Source: Nautilus pompilius
Lineage: Eukaryota; Mollusca; Cephalopoda; Nautilida; Nautilidae
Length of the DNA stretch: 64,000 nt
Assembly (NCBI GenBank): GCA_018389105.1
Contig: JACATO010002136.1
Span: 62,001 to 126,000, forward strand
Reading direction: 5' to 3'
In this document: positions 39,767 through 52,400 of the stretch, piece after piece
Layout of the letters: the number at the start of each line of letters is the position of its first letter
Position numbering within the stretch: position 1 is the stretch's first letter
Notes under the pieces: model-generated
Databases searched by the model: none
The model's input: the letters and a program-made list of their open reading frames with translations, nothing else
What the model was told of the DNA's origin: nothing
Made by a program: the position numbers and the translations under genes

Positions 39767-39958
39767 CAGGGGCGGATCGGAGGGGAGGGGATGGGTTCGC
39801 CAGGTGTCCCTACCCCCCCACCGATATATATTCGGAATTTTTCGGACACACGAATATTCAAGTATAAAAATGTAGCAAGATCGTTAGCAGAGAACAAGAA
39901 AACAAACGGAAAGGAGGAATTTGAAAAAAAAAAAAAAAAGGTCCTGGATAGGCCCCTG
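39767..39958. mobile_element. Possible small hAT-type MITE, degenerate
   Basis: Left end CAGGGGCGGATCGGAGG and right end GTCCTGGATAGGCCCCTG (minus strand CAGGGGCCTATCCAGGAC) form imperfect terminal inverted repeats about 190 bp apart, of the same CAGGGGC type as the element at 37.5 kb. No target duplication was found. An A run near the right end may be secondary. Confidence 0.45.
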
Positions 39959-41745
39959 ATGATGATAAAAACAAAAAAACACAATGTCGCTGTAGAACAA
40001 AAGGCATGGAAACTCTCCGACGTCAAAAACAACAACAACAACAACACCGGATGCCATATGTTCATGAAATATGGACTCCGCACTACAATTTGACATAAAG
40101 CTAACTAACTAGAAGGTGCAGGCAGCAGCACCGCTGTAAAGTAATAATTATTGAGATAAAAAATCCTTAAAATAATAAAAGCAATTTGTTACCGATTTTC
40201 TTTCTTTTTGTGCGCGGATTATCCCCCCTTTCCTTCTTGAATTTAAAGATACAGGCTGTGACATTCTCCTTTTAAAATGTACATTTAAAGCTGATACGTT
40301 CTTCTAGCCTAATACAATCCCTTTACACGTGTTTATTGTATCTCGTGGGCCCTCTCTTCTTTAATAAAATATATTTCAAGCTAATTTATTATCTTTTAAA
40401 GGGGATTGATTAAACTTTTAACTTCTCATGCAAGACCGCTTCCAGACGTTGCCGGTGGCTAGCTATTCAAGTTCCCGACCTACTTAACCTCCCGGTGTAC
40501 TACAGAGAAAGGAGAGAAAAAAGAAATAGAATGTTAAACTCAGGCCGCACATCAATAACTTAACAAATTATTTTTTGCAACATTTTATCAACTCGTTCCT
40601 TTGTAAGTTATGATTTTTAAAAAAAGAAAAGAAAAAAGACTGTAGTTTCATTTATGGGTCGATACCCGATCTTCGTGATAAATTGTCCGGTTGTGCGACC
40701 ACTGGTCGAAATGTTATTCTCCACGATCGACAGCCGCAATTCTCTACTTAATACACGGTTATCATCGAACATCGGGGGGAAATCTGCTCACGTACCATCC
40801 CATCCATCGTATTTCACTACCGGCAGACTGAGCGGCCATTGAATAGCTACAGAGAAAACAAATAGACGAATATGAGTTGCTGCTGCTGCTATTTTTTTTC
40901 TTCGGGTTGATAAATCGCTAGAAAACACCTACTGATTTCCGGGCGTGGCCTCGTCACGGTCAAAAGACGGAAAGAATAATGAATGACAGGATAAAGCCGT
41001 AAACGCGGGAGACAGATACACCGAACCTGACGCAGGAAGCCGAACGATATAGCGACAAAGAAGTTGCAATGGTCTAAATGCGACATCCGGTCCACCACCG
41101 TAGTGGATAAGTCAATAAATCTGACAGGAAAGAAGAACGTAAAGACGATCGTTTGGCTCGATAGTCATTACAACTGACCTTTCGCTTGGTGTTGGTCGTC
41201 GTCAGTGTTCGTGTTTTAAGAAGATTCTTAGTGTCTAATAGTATGGATAGCAGACAAATCTAAAACCACAATAATCGTATGTCTTGCGCCATTAGCATTT
41301 TTTCTAAAGAAGGCGTCAAGAAATGGAATGAAAAGGGAAAATAGTTTTTACAAGCACGAAAGGTTTCATCAGTTTGAAGCGTTCCACTAATAATAATAGT
41401 AATAATAATAATAATATTATTATTGCATTTGTTGAAAGCACTATCGATTTTTATCCATTCAACAGGTTGAATATATTCGATTCTACCGACACTGATAGAT
41501 GCATCAAGTTGCAAAAAATCCATAAAATGCAGGGGTTTTGAAATTCAGAATGAACTTCTATATCTAAAGAAAATAAATAAAACAATTTTAAATGTTCCTT
41601 TCTCCTGGCAGCAAGGTTCATTAACTATCGACGATATTTTGGAGGAGCTTCTAACTTTATATATAATCTGTAAAGGGGCCGCTTCAAGTGAACAAACACA
41701 AACGTTAACAAATTTCATTTTATGATTAAAATCCACGAGGTTTTG
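39959..41745. other. No gene recognised
   Basis: Non-coding by inspection. A short palindromic AATAATAATA/TATTATTATT patch lies at 41390-41425. Confidence 0.5.
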
Positions 41746-41747
41746 GA

Positions 41748-42492
41748 CATGACGTCATCAGCAGAGAGACATGACGTCATCACACACCCCAGAGAGAAAC
41801 ATCAGCGGAGAGACATGACGTCATCACACACAGAGAGAAACATCAGCGGAGAGACATGACGTCATCACACACCCCAGAGGAACTTCAGCGGAGACACATG
41901 ACGTCATCACACCACAGAGAGAAACATCAGCAAAGAGATGACGTCATCACACACCCCAGAGGAACATCAGCAGAGACATGACGTCATCACACACCCCAGA
42001 GGAACTTCAGCGGAGAGACATGACGTCATCACACACCACAGAGAGAAACATCAGCAAAGAGATGACGTCATCACACACCCCAGAGGAACTTCAGCGGAGA
42101 GACATGACGTCATCACACACCACAGAGAGAAACATCAGCAGAGAGATGACGTCATCACACACCCCAGAGGAACTTCAGCAGAGACATGACGTCATCACAC
42201 ACCCCAGAGGAACTTCAGCGGAGAGACATGACGTCATCACCCACCACAGAGAGAAACATCAGCGGAGAGACATGACGTCATCACCCACCATAGAGAGAAA
42301 CATCAGCGGAGGGAGATGACGTCATCACCCACCACAGAGAGAAACATCAGCAGAGGGAGATGACGTCATCACCCACCACAGAGAGAAACATCAGCAGAGG
42401 GAGATGATGTCATCACACACACCCACGGATAAGGACATCAGCGGAGAGCCATGACGTCATCACCCACACCCGCAGAGAGATGACGTCATCAG
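41748..42492. repeat. CRE-rich minisatellite (array E, about 41-bp unit, 18 sites)
   Basis: About 745 bp of tandem units of 40-44 bp: TGACGTCATCAC(ACA), CAGAGAGAAACATCAG, then CGGAGAGACA. Intact TGACGTCA by eye at 41750, 41772, 41816, 41857, 41899, 41939, 41979, 42021, 42063, 42105, 42147, 42187, 42229, 42273, 42317, 42361, 42452 and 42481. One is TGATGTCA at 42405. Every intact site reads ATGACGTCATCA, a perfect 10-bp palindrome ATGACGTCAT. This is the densest array in the window. Confidence 0.96.
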
Positions 42493-42899
42493 AACATGCG
42501 CAGACGGGGTGTGTGGAAGTGGGTTCCTAAGGGAATACAGAAAATCGGCGCGAAACGGTTACTTCACTACAATGTTCCTTACAACTAATCGGAAGCAGCT
42601 TAGTTAAATGAGCAAAACCGAACGTTCTCGCCAAGCAGACTAATTAAATATTCCCTAATTATTTTCTCCAGAGAAACTTCACCGCGGCCCAGCTCCTAGC
42701 CAAAGTTGGATTTCCTTCCGTTCTATTTCCCTCGCCGGGCTGAATGCACGAGCCGAGCGACTCTTTTTTTTTCTGTTTGGTTGCGACAGCAATCGAAGAT
42801 TTTCCATTAACCAAAATATTTTCTAACATGCTAAGAATTTTCTTTAAAAGAAAAAAAAACAACAAAAAACAACAGAACGAACGCCGCCGATAGAAGTTC

Positions 42900-43660
42900 T
42901 GCCATCGCTCTCTCTCTCTCCAGCTGAATGTTTTAGCTCCGTTCCGTCAAGTCTCGTCTCCATGACAACAGCAACAACAACAACAACAGCAGAAGCTACA
43001 CACACACACACACACACACACAAAAACACCCTGAAAGCGTTCAAAATAACATTAAAAAAAAAAAAAAACTGTTTCAGGCGAAAAATCCACCTTTGTAGAC
43101 GACTTCAGATCTAAATTAAATTAATTATTCCGCGCGCGCGCGCAAACCGCAGCTGAGAACCTAATCTTATTTCCTGCCGTTACCTTGGAAACGCGGCGTG
43201 TGACGTGCGGACGGCTCCGCGTCGTCCGTCGGTAAAAAAAAAAAGGGGGGGGGCGGAAATTAGCGGGAGGAAGATTCGCATCGTTGCTCTCGCTCTTCCG
43301 GGCCGAACGGTTCCGCTTTTCTTTTGTTTCTTCTCAAATTTTCCACTCGAGTGATTTTTCATCATCATCATCATCATCATTATTAGACAGCCGAGCGCCA
43401 TCTTAAATCAAGAACCGCCGCCATCGCAGGCCCCTGGCTTCTCCAGATTTTTTTAAAATATATAAAAAGGTTCCCCCCCCCCCACCACGGGGCCCCACCG
43501 ATCGTCGGTCTCCACGCAGTGCCACACGGCCGTTGGGGAGATTGTGGTTCGTTCTCGCCTAACCATCGCATCAAGGGGTTTCTTCCTCCTCCTCCTCCCG
43601 CGTAAATTGTTTGCAGTACCTAACGCTGTTGTTCTGGAGCCCCCCTCCAACCCCCCGGGG
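42900..43660. promoter_or_regulatory. GC-rich candidate promoter with RFX X-box
   Basis: A CpG-rich island in an AT-rich setting. It holds a (CG)6 run (43131-43143), the perfect X-box palindrome GTTACCTTGGAAAC at 43179-43192, a TGACGT half-site near 43200, and GCGCCATCTTAAA and GCCGCCATCGC near 43395-43425. In animals X-boxes bind RFX factors and are enriched upstream of cilia genes. No adjoining exon could be recognised on either strand, so the gene it would serve is unknown. Confidence 0.4.
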
Positions 43661-46600
43661 TCTTAAAATAAACAAAAACACATCAGTGCCTTTATTATCT
43701 GGGTGCCAGTAACGTGAGGCGGTGCGTGACGACGATGTGATGCTACTCCAGCTGAGTTGGAGAGCCACCTAACAACAGAGAGAGGTGTGTCAGGGATTTG
43801 ATGGCTTGCCCACACGGTTCTGAATCGCAGGCGGGACTGGGCGCTTTCGGGGTGGCTAGGGTTAAAGTGTTTAAATATTATTAGTTCTAAAATCACGGTC
43901 ATCACATCTTTACTAATCTAGTAAGGCAATAATAAAAACGGTCACGGTTTGCCTACCCTGTAAAAGGAACCACTCGCTCGGTCGTGTTATTTTTGGGAGA
44001 TCTAATTTAAAAAAGAACCATTTTCATATGAGACCCTGTCTGAGACAGAATCAACCTAATTGTATCTGGACAGTCTTTGCTAGAAACATCCCTCACATTC
44101 TACTTCCTGAGCACAATAAAAGAACTGCTCGTGGCTGACCTGCTGCTTTGATCTGATCCAGAACCAGGTTGACTGGATAAACAAAACTCTTCATATCTAA
44201 TAATAATTCTTCTCCCCACCCAGATCCAGAAGAAATAACCACATGACTAACAACAGAAAAAAAAGAGACTCCTCCTCCAAATGGAAAACAAATTTCTGAA
44301 GTTACAGTAATACTTAAAAAATCTTATGCAGTACAAGTTTATATACAAAAGCAAATTCAACTTGCAAATCCCCACATTAATAATCATATTATTTAAAAAC
44401 ATAATCCTTAAAGACAAATATATTGTGCAATGTCATTCTTTGTAATAGGTGCCTTAGACGCATTAGTTCCTGCTTATAGTTTTTAGTTGTCATGAAAACC
44501 ATGGGTTGGCAAATAAAAAAAAATTATTACCCTATTTCTCCTAATTAAGTTAAAAAGTTTTGGTTACATATCAATATTTAAAATTATAAACTGAGAAGCT
44601 ATTCCATTCCCATGCAGGAAAGATGTTAAAATAATGAAAAAAGTTAATACGATTTTCAGTATTTAAAAAAAATAAGCAATGGCATAAAATAATCATTATC
44701 ACGCAATTTATTTCTCTGAGTAACTTCAACATGACCGGGTAATTTAAGTGTTAAGTTAATGGGTTACTAATACCGTGGTGAAACAAGAAGTCAAAGTTCT
44801 AGCTACTTCCCTTGGGTATCGAGACATTCTCTGATATCAAATGTAGGAAGACTGGACCGCATGACAACCCACTTAGTGAAACAAAATGTTTCCACTTGGC
44901 TAATTTTCCACAAATTCCAACGATCAAGAATACATAATTATAATAAATTCTAAAAAAAAAAAGAAAAAAAGAAAAGAAAATACACATTTCTTTCAAATTA
45001 CCACACTTCTTAAACCAAAATGGAAAAAAAAAAAAAAAAGAATTTGCAGTGTCATATCAGATTCTGAATTTCCACTGAGATCAGTAGATTTTACCAGCTG
45101 CAGTATCCATAGTTTATAATAGAAAGAATACCACTGAGAAGTTATAACAGTGCTAACCAAGCCATCCGGCTACACTAAATCTTCCAACTTAAAAGCAGGA
45201 AAACAAATAAAAATGTAGGATGCAACTAATAAATTTAACATAACAGCAATAGAGACAAACATTTTTAATGCTTTTCAAACTTACAGTCACACCTGTGTGC
45301 TTAATTGTGATTGTTCTTTGAAGATTAAGGCCACTGATATTGGACAAACGGAGAGATTTAGTTTTGATTTGTCTGGTTTAATATTGCCACTGTGGGCTTC
45401 TATGAATAATTTTCTCAATGCAAGCTGAAGTGTCTCTTGTTATCAGAAACCAGGATTCATACACCTATCACCAATAAGAATATCCAGCCCATTATTTAAG
45501 AAACTCAATGAAAGACTGGTGTAGAGAAACTCAAATCCACCTCTCACCAGTGTTTGATTTTGTGGGGAGACAGTTGGGGGAAATAAAAACAAATCATAAA
45601 ACTAAAGAGTAAATACAGAAAGAGACAAAATTCTTAAATTTGGCAGTGCTGAGCTAGCAAGGAAACCTCTTGGCCTGTTGTCTCCTTCATAAAGATTCAT
45701 CTGCAAGACAAAAAGCAATCAGCATCTGTAAGTAAAATCAAGTGTTTAGAGAATCCTCTTTAAAATTCAGACAAAAAAAAACACAACAAACAAACATTTT
45801 CTTTCTAAATAGAAAAGATGATTTATTCCATAGGAATCATTGTTCTTGCAAGAAAGGCAAAATTGAAAATCAAAAATTTTCAGAAGTTACCAACATTTTC
45901 AATCTAAGTACTGGTATTTTGGAGTTGATCTAACATTGAATTTGTCCAATAGAGACATCACATGTAAACTCAAACAGGCTGTCACATGATAAGCACCAAA
46001 CCATGAATATTTCACTGTGAACTTTTAACAGGGTGATTGACAGTCCAAAAGAAGACATAAGGTGAGAGATCGTGTCCTGCACATCAAAAGCTGACGGAAC
46101 AAAATTTTCACACTATGAAGAAAACCATGGAAATCAAATCCAAAAAAAATTCCTGGAAATTTTGCAGAATGTGTGCAAGTGTCCACAAGAACCATAAAAC
46201 ATTAGCATCTACACAGCATGGGGCACATTGGAAGGAAAGCAAGACATATACCACTAACACTATGCAATGGGCAACAAATATGCTATCATGCCCTCCAACC
46301 TTTCGAACTAAGTGATTCCCCCTAATAAGTCTGTTTTCACAGCTCTCAGGCAGTTGTGGTGTATGTAGGGTGCCATCAAGCAGAAATGCTTATTAACCAT
46401 CTGCAAACCACAACAGAATATACCAATCTGCTTTTCATAGTGAGAGATACTATTCAGACCACTGGATGACCACAGCTGGTGGCCTGTGGAGAAACTGTAA
46501 CATCTGCCAAATACATCAACATTCTCCAAGAGGTGCAACACAAACTTGAAGAGAGGATATTGCAGCTCTATTCCTCTGTAAAGATACTTCCTGGGACTCC

Positions 46601-47568
46601 CTAATATGTGTTATGAGACTGAAATGGGCTGCAGTTGCATAGACAAAGACTGCTACTCTCATTCCAAACAATTTGTTAGCACAATGCTTCCTTGCACAGG
46701 GCAAAGGACTGCCCAACAAACTGTTAGCTCCCTTCATATTTCTCCAATGCCCAGCTCCAGAATAAACAGCTGCACTCTCAAACCTGGGTATATCTATTCA
46801 CTTACAGCAAGCCTCTGTACTGTCTGCGTAAACACTGTTCTCAAGCACTCCTGTCTGATCTGGTTTCTCATATTTCAAGTTAAAGGGTTAATCTCAACAG
46901 CTTCGTTTAGTTTATTTATTTTTTTTTTAAAATCAAATCTTTATCTCGAAATGTCGGCTATTCCACTTGGTAGCGGCGATTCGTTTGATTTTCCAGTAGA
47001 TTTTCTTTTCCATGTAGTTGTTAGGAAAAAGGAAAAAAACAAAAACACAAGCAGAGTGGAATATTTCTCTGTCAACAATGTTCCGCACGCTTTAATACTC
47101 ACGGAATTTCTCAGTAAAAACTGCTTTCCCTGAAGAGCACTTGAAATACAATAATAATAATAATAATAAAAAAACTCCATCTTTACAGTAGGTAGATAAT
47201 GCCTCCGGAGAACGCCATTCTACGCATCTTAAGCGTTAAAGAACAATCCCAGCCCCCGCCAAAAAAACAAAAACCAAAAGCATCACAGCTGTATCAGGTT
47301 TTTTTTTTAAAAAACAGCCATTAACCCTTTCAGCGCAAATGCATTCAAAGGTAAGATAATCCATAATGATATGACTGGCCATCACCAATGTTAAATCTAG
47401 TAAAAAAAAAAAATAATTAAATATACTGTTTACTGAACGGCATTCAGTCCCCTGGAAATTTTTCGGAGAATTCTTCGTACTAGAGAGAGAACAGAAATTA
47501 ACAATAGCTGTCTTTTTTGGAATGTTTTAATCACACCCCCTGAGGCAATTTCCTTTTTTTACATCTCT
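43661..47568. other. AT-rich non-coding region downstream of ALDH1L
   Basis: A- and T-homopolymer-rich sequence with no recognisable exon, RNA gene or transposon. The minus-strand frames at 46308-46541 and 46516-46737 and the plus-strand frame at 46606-47133 have no family features. It may include distal ALDH1L 3' untranslated sequence. Confidence 0.5.
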
Positions 47569-49299
47569 TTTATTTATACTTAAAACCACTTGTATCAATC
47601 ACTCAAGTGAGAATGCGTTTTTAAGCTGTGCAACTTAACTGGACAGATCATCGTGCAAAAAAGCAAACAAAAATCTCTCTCCCTTCAAATAATGGAAATC
47701 TAGCTAATTTTTTCTTTCTTTTTTTTTTTTTTTTGCAAATGGCGCCCCTCTTTCTCCCAACAACAAATAACAAAAGTAAATCCCTTCCATCTCCTTAACA
47801 TAAGCCAAAGACAGAAATACTGCTGCAAAGCTTTGATCTCTTCACATACTCATTCACCAGCACTGTGCTAGAAGATTTGGAAAAAAAAAGGGGGGGGGGA
47901 CTTTGATGCTGGAACTGGCCTAATTAACAGGTTCTACGAAGACACCAGCCGGGACAAAGTAAACTGCTGCAGCCAACGAGCCCAGTTGCCCGCGTGTTCT
48001 GTTTGTTTAGTCTGCAAGCATTTCTCAGGAGGAAATCTCCATCCAAGCCAAAGCACCAGCCCACGGTGTTAACCGAGTAAACTTTCCTGTACGCACCAAG
48101 CTGTCGAGTTTACATCCCCGAAGAGCCCCTCTCTGAATTCTCTTACTGCTAAGGCAATGACATCAAGAGAGAGAGAAGTATCTGAATCAATAACAGAAAT
48201 GAGATGCTCTGGTAGAGATATTGAGAGATCAATAGCAACAGAAAAAAAAAAGAAGAATCTTCAAAGCAGTACGCATCATTACCAAACTACAGTTAAATGG
48301 TTAAATTTTTCAGAAATTTGAATCAGTACACACACACATATATATATATTTGATATTTAGATAAAAAAATTTTCAATAGAGGGGAGGATCAATAAAAATA
48401 ATACAAATATTTGCCTAAGAAAACTTAAAATTTTAGTTCTCAGCCTGACGTGAGTCAAATCTTCTACAGTAATATTCTCTCCATCAAACCTGCAATCCAA
48501 TCAGCTAATCTTTTTTTTTTATATTTTAACAATCACTTGTTTGTTGAGAGTTTAGCTGAAGTGAAAACACCATCTCCTCCCAGATGTCTGTTAAAACACA
48601 ACTAATCCACCATTATCCAGTGCACAGTACGAATTCCATGAAATGTTTTAAGGAAAATATACACTGGCAACCGCAATTGCGAATGCAATGATAAAAAAAA
48701 GGGGGGGGAGGGGATAAAGAAGATGATGCTATAATGGAAAGTTGCATGCAGACACAAAGGTCTGGCAAAGTTGCTGCAGCACGTTTTGCATGGGAGATGA
48801 TGTCATTGGTGAGTGTGGCTATCGGTGGATGATGCTCGCACACAACGGCTATTTCCAATTCTTTAGATGAACACACGAGACAGAACCACATTAAACAACA
48901 ACAGTAAAATAACGAAACTCTTACATGTTACCCCCATTTTTTCTGTTTTATCATATTTAGCACTCCTGCTCTGACACTTGCCCCGCTAAATGACAGAGTT
49001 CTGGAAAAATCCAATCGGGGATGATGAACAGAAAAGCCATACGGACGCCACCCCGAAAACACGGGAAAAATCGAGAAGACAAGACAAGACAGAACGAAGA
49101 GAGGCTGACGTAACCCTGTTTTAGATGCATATAAATGGCTAAGTGTTTTACAAAGTTGGAGAACTGCTTAGCAGATTAATCAGGGGGTTTGTTTTTGTTT
49201 TTGGAAGAGAAAACAAAAGAAAATTAAACAATTTATGTGAGATGGCGTGAAGTATAACCACGCCAATTTATGAGTACCTTTCTCGATTTCCAGTTCCAT
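47569..49299 (-). other. Probable ALDH1L 3' untranslated region (end uncertain)
   Basis: The region downstream of the ALDH1L stop is AT-rich and without recognisable coding potential. The first AATAAA hexamer I found on the minus strand after the stop is the TTTATT at 47569-47574, about 1.7 kb away. Other candidates lie further on, near 46913 and 45798. The 3' end is therefore only a guess; an ATTAAA overlaps the stop itself but is too close to act as its signal. Confidence 0.3.
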
Positions 49300-49355
49300 T
49301 TAATACTCAAGCGTCACAGCCTTGGTTCGCAGATATTCATTCAATGCCTCTTCCC
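49300..49355 (-). CDS. ALDH1L: Last coding exon of the ALDH1L-type gene, with stop codon
   Basis: A short terminal exon, too small for ordinary ORF detection. Read on the minus strand after the acceptor TTCCAG (49356 onward) it gives GG-GAA-GAG and encodes GEEALNEYLRTKAVTLEY followed by TAA at 49300..49302. This is the expected C-terminus of 10-formyltetrahydrofolate dehydrogenases, where LNEYL...KTVT(L/F)EY closes the protein. The split Gly codon (G from 61937, GG from 49355) joins KDL to GEEALNEYL in frame, which ties the two exons together across about 12.6 kb of intron. The acceptor is preceded on the minus strand by a TA/TG-rich microsatellite and a T-rich stretch that can serve as the pyrimidine tract. 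Confidence 0.93.
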
Positions 49356-49385
49356 CTGGAATTATACAAAAACATACATATATAT

Positions 49386-49417
<32 letters not shown>

Positions 49418-52400
49418 AATAATAGTAGTAATATTGCCATATGTATTATAAACCAGGAAGTGTGTAGACTCTATTCCATCCACCTACAATTTAGAGAGTC
49501 TTATAGCGCAAAGCATGAAAAGCTGCCAATCTGTACACTAAACATGGGTTTCACTGCTCTTTCAACCGAAAGTATTATTGTGTTGGTGGTGTCAGGGTCT
49601 GCGTCAAGCTTTAGTGTTTGTTTCTCAGTTAGTTGGTGAGATATTTTTTTTGTTGTTGTTGTTGTTTTGTTTTCCTTTTAACAGGCGTCAATACGTAGAG
49701 TTGGTTTCAGCATTTTTGCTTTTGCTCTACCTCGTTGCAGCACTTCGTCCGATCTAGAGATTACCCAGCCATCAAGAAAGAAATCGTAACTACTGTAACG
49801 ATATCATTTAAGGGGAGAAAGTGACCGGGCCAAACGGACATCAGCTGATGTGGGGCTAACGGGTTTTTTTTTTTTTTTTTTTTGATAGCTCACATGGTCT
49901 CCTTGGTGGCCTGCCAGAGCTTGCGCTCTTGTCGCTACAACAGGAAGCTGTCAACTATCACAGGTACACGTGATCTCTGGCTCAAGGCTGCCACCAGACA
50001 GACATAATGAATTTTTTATATAGTCGCTGTCTAACTACTTTTCCAAGCAGCTTCAGTCTGCCTTTATTGTTTTTACATTCTTTATTTTATAATTAACCAA
50101 CCATTTAATATATGCACATTAATTTCACCAGCATTGGCAATTTACTTTCAGTGAACTATTACATTCTCTTTGCTATGCATACTATGACATTTAGAGCCAT
50201 TAGGGATATAGGCTACTTGATCAAATTTATACTTATACGTCATTGGGTGTAGCTTACAGTTTCGGTTGCTGGGAAAATTGGAGTACAGTACATAAATTTC
50301 TTCCCAAACCTCAAAACAAAAATTTATTAAAAACAAAAAAAAAAAGAAACAATAAGAAGCCATCTGGTGCCCTCCAAAAGCATCCTTTTACGCAGAAATC
50401 AAGACAGACAGCGACAGCGGAAAAGATGTAGAGATTTTGAGATAAAACGACGTATTCAGTCTGTTGGGCTCAATCGAGGCTGCTTTAAAATAGCTGAGGA
50501 TCATCAAAAATATGGTCACGTGGCTTGTGACAGTGTTAACAGCGCAACAGAACATCAAGAACGAGAAGCATAAGGAAACAATCACAGCAACATCCTGCTT
50601 GGAATGAGTTGGCAGCAACAATGATATCTCCTTCCATTACGCAGTATTTAAAAAAATAAAAACAAACGAAAATGCCTGCGAATTCATTTAAAAATAAAAG
50701 TGCTCTTGTAAAATTTGATTACATACAAAAAATCTTTTTTTTATTAGCTGATACAGAATTATCAAATTACTTTTTTACAACAACAACAACAACAACAACA
50801 AAAAAACCCTCAGCAAATAAAGGAATGGTACAAAAACACAAATACATGATAAAAATTTTGAGAAGTTTTTAATCTTGTCAACAGAAAATTCACCGTTATA
50901 AACAGGTATCTCTGTTCATTCGTTTACAGCAGACATTCCCTGCTGGTTGTAAACCATTTGTTACACGTCCCCCCCCCCCGTTATTATGTTTTTTTTAATC
51001 ATTTTTAAAGAGCTGAACACAGTCTTAGCAGAACGTTTTTATTCACTGTAAATTCTAAGATCTGCAACCCGGTATAGTGGCACCGTACCCATCTATTAAC
51101 AATGCTGTCAATTTTTACATTTTTTTTACAAAATCTTTACCTGACGATAATGAAGAGTTCAAAAAGATAAAGATTAGGAGAATACCATTTCTAAACCAAA
51201 AGATTATTCCATAATATCCTATTCAAAAGCCACCTCTCGATTTCGCAGTGATCCTTTCCTTCGGCCCCAATGAGGCACGTGTCTTCGAGAGTACCCAGAC
51301 CGTCAAATCGATCACTAGACATCTACTCTTTCGTCACAACTCGCTCGTCCTTCTGTTCTGTCCTGTTTATGGTCACCGTAGAATCTGTTTCAAAAGGCTT
51401 GACATTGCTTATTTTAACTGAAGGTATGTCCAAATGGCTAAATAAAAATTCTTTGCAAGCTAAAATGCAGATTACCTCTCATTAGATGCTTTTTTGTTTT
51501 TTTTTTGCTGGTCGTTGTTGCGCTAGAAGACCTCTGAAGACCTACCTTAAAAGAAGAGGTAGTTGAGCTTATTATCAATCTGAACAAATGACTCCCCCCC
51601 ACAAATATGTAAGAAGAAACTCAACTACTATATATATATATATAAAACTGTCATTACTTAGTATGTTTGCTTACAAGGAAACGACAATGCATTAAGCTAT
51701 AGACACCTCATAGTTACCAAATGGCCTCTGTAGTTTCTGGAAGATTTTAAATGAAATAAGTTCTTGAAAAAAAAAAATTAAAAACAAAACAAAACAAGCC
51801 AACCATCATTACGCGTGTGCGTGGATAAACAAGAACCAAGTCCCGACTTGACCACTTCTAGTCATCAAGCTGATGCCCACATTAGCCAGAAATGTTGGTT
51901 TTACTCTTAAAGATTTTCAGTAATTTGGCCTCTATAATTACACACGAATGCACACCGCAAACTGCATAATGGTTTATAATTATTCTAATTACTATAACAA
52001 TGAGGTTTAAAGACAAAAAAAAAAAACATGACCACCACCGTGGCAGTCTGACATGAGCACTGCCAAAGGAAATCTCTTATTTGTGAGGCTCAACTCTCGG
52101 TTCATTTACTATGAGGTAATGAAGTTGACTGATATGAATCCACGAGTAATACTGATGAGGAGAAACATTGCATTTTTCATATCCTTAAACAAACAAGAAA
52201 CCAACCCCACCTCCCTCCCATCTCGCATTTTGCCAGGTTCCGTATTCTCTTGCATTTGACACGTTCATTAGTGCCAGCTCAAACAGCGCATTAGAGGGGA
52301 CAATAAAAGACACAAGGGGCTGATGACCGCTCAACAGAAACAAACACTCATTCTAGCATGTTGTATACAATTACCAATACGCAAAAATGAGGTTTTATGG

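Noticed and set aside
43383..43768. Minus-strand frames in the GC-rich island as the first exon of a gene
   Set aside because: Overlapping frames with homopolymer-derived Gly/Pro runs and no recognisable protein; kept only as a promoter candidate.
46308..47133. Frames on both strands near 46.3-47.1 kb as exons
   Set aside because: No family features; the plus-strand frame runs into T-rich sequence, and splice sites were not convincing.
50243..50621. Basic peptide frames near 50.3 kb
   Set aside because: Short, overlapping on both strands and within the ALDH1L intron, with no recognisable domain.
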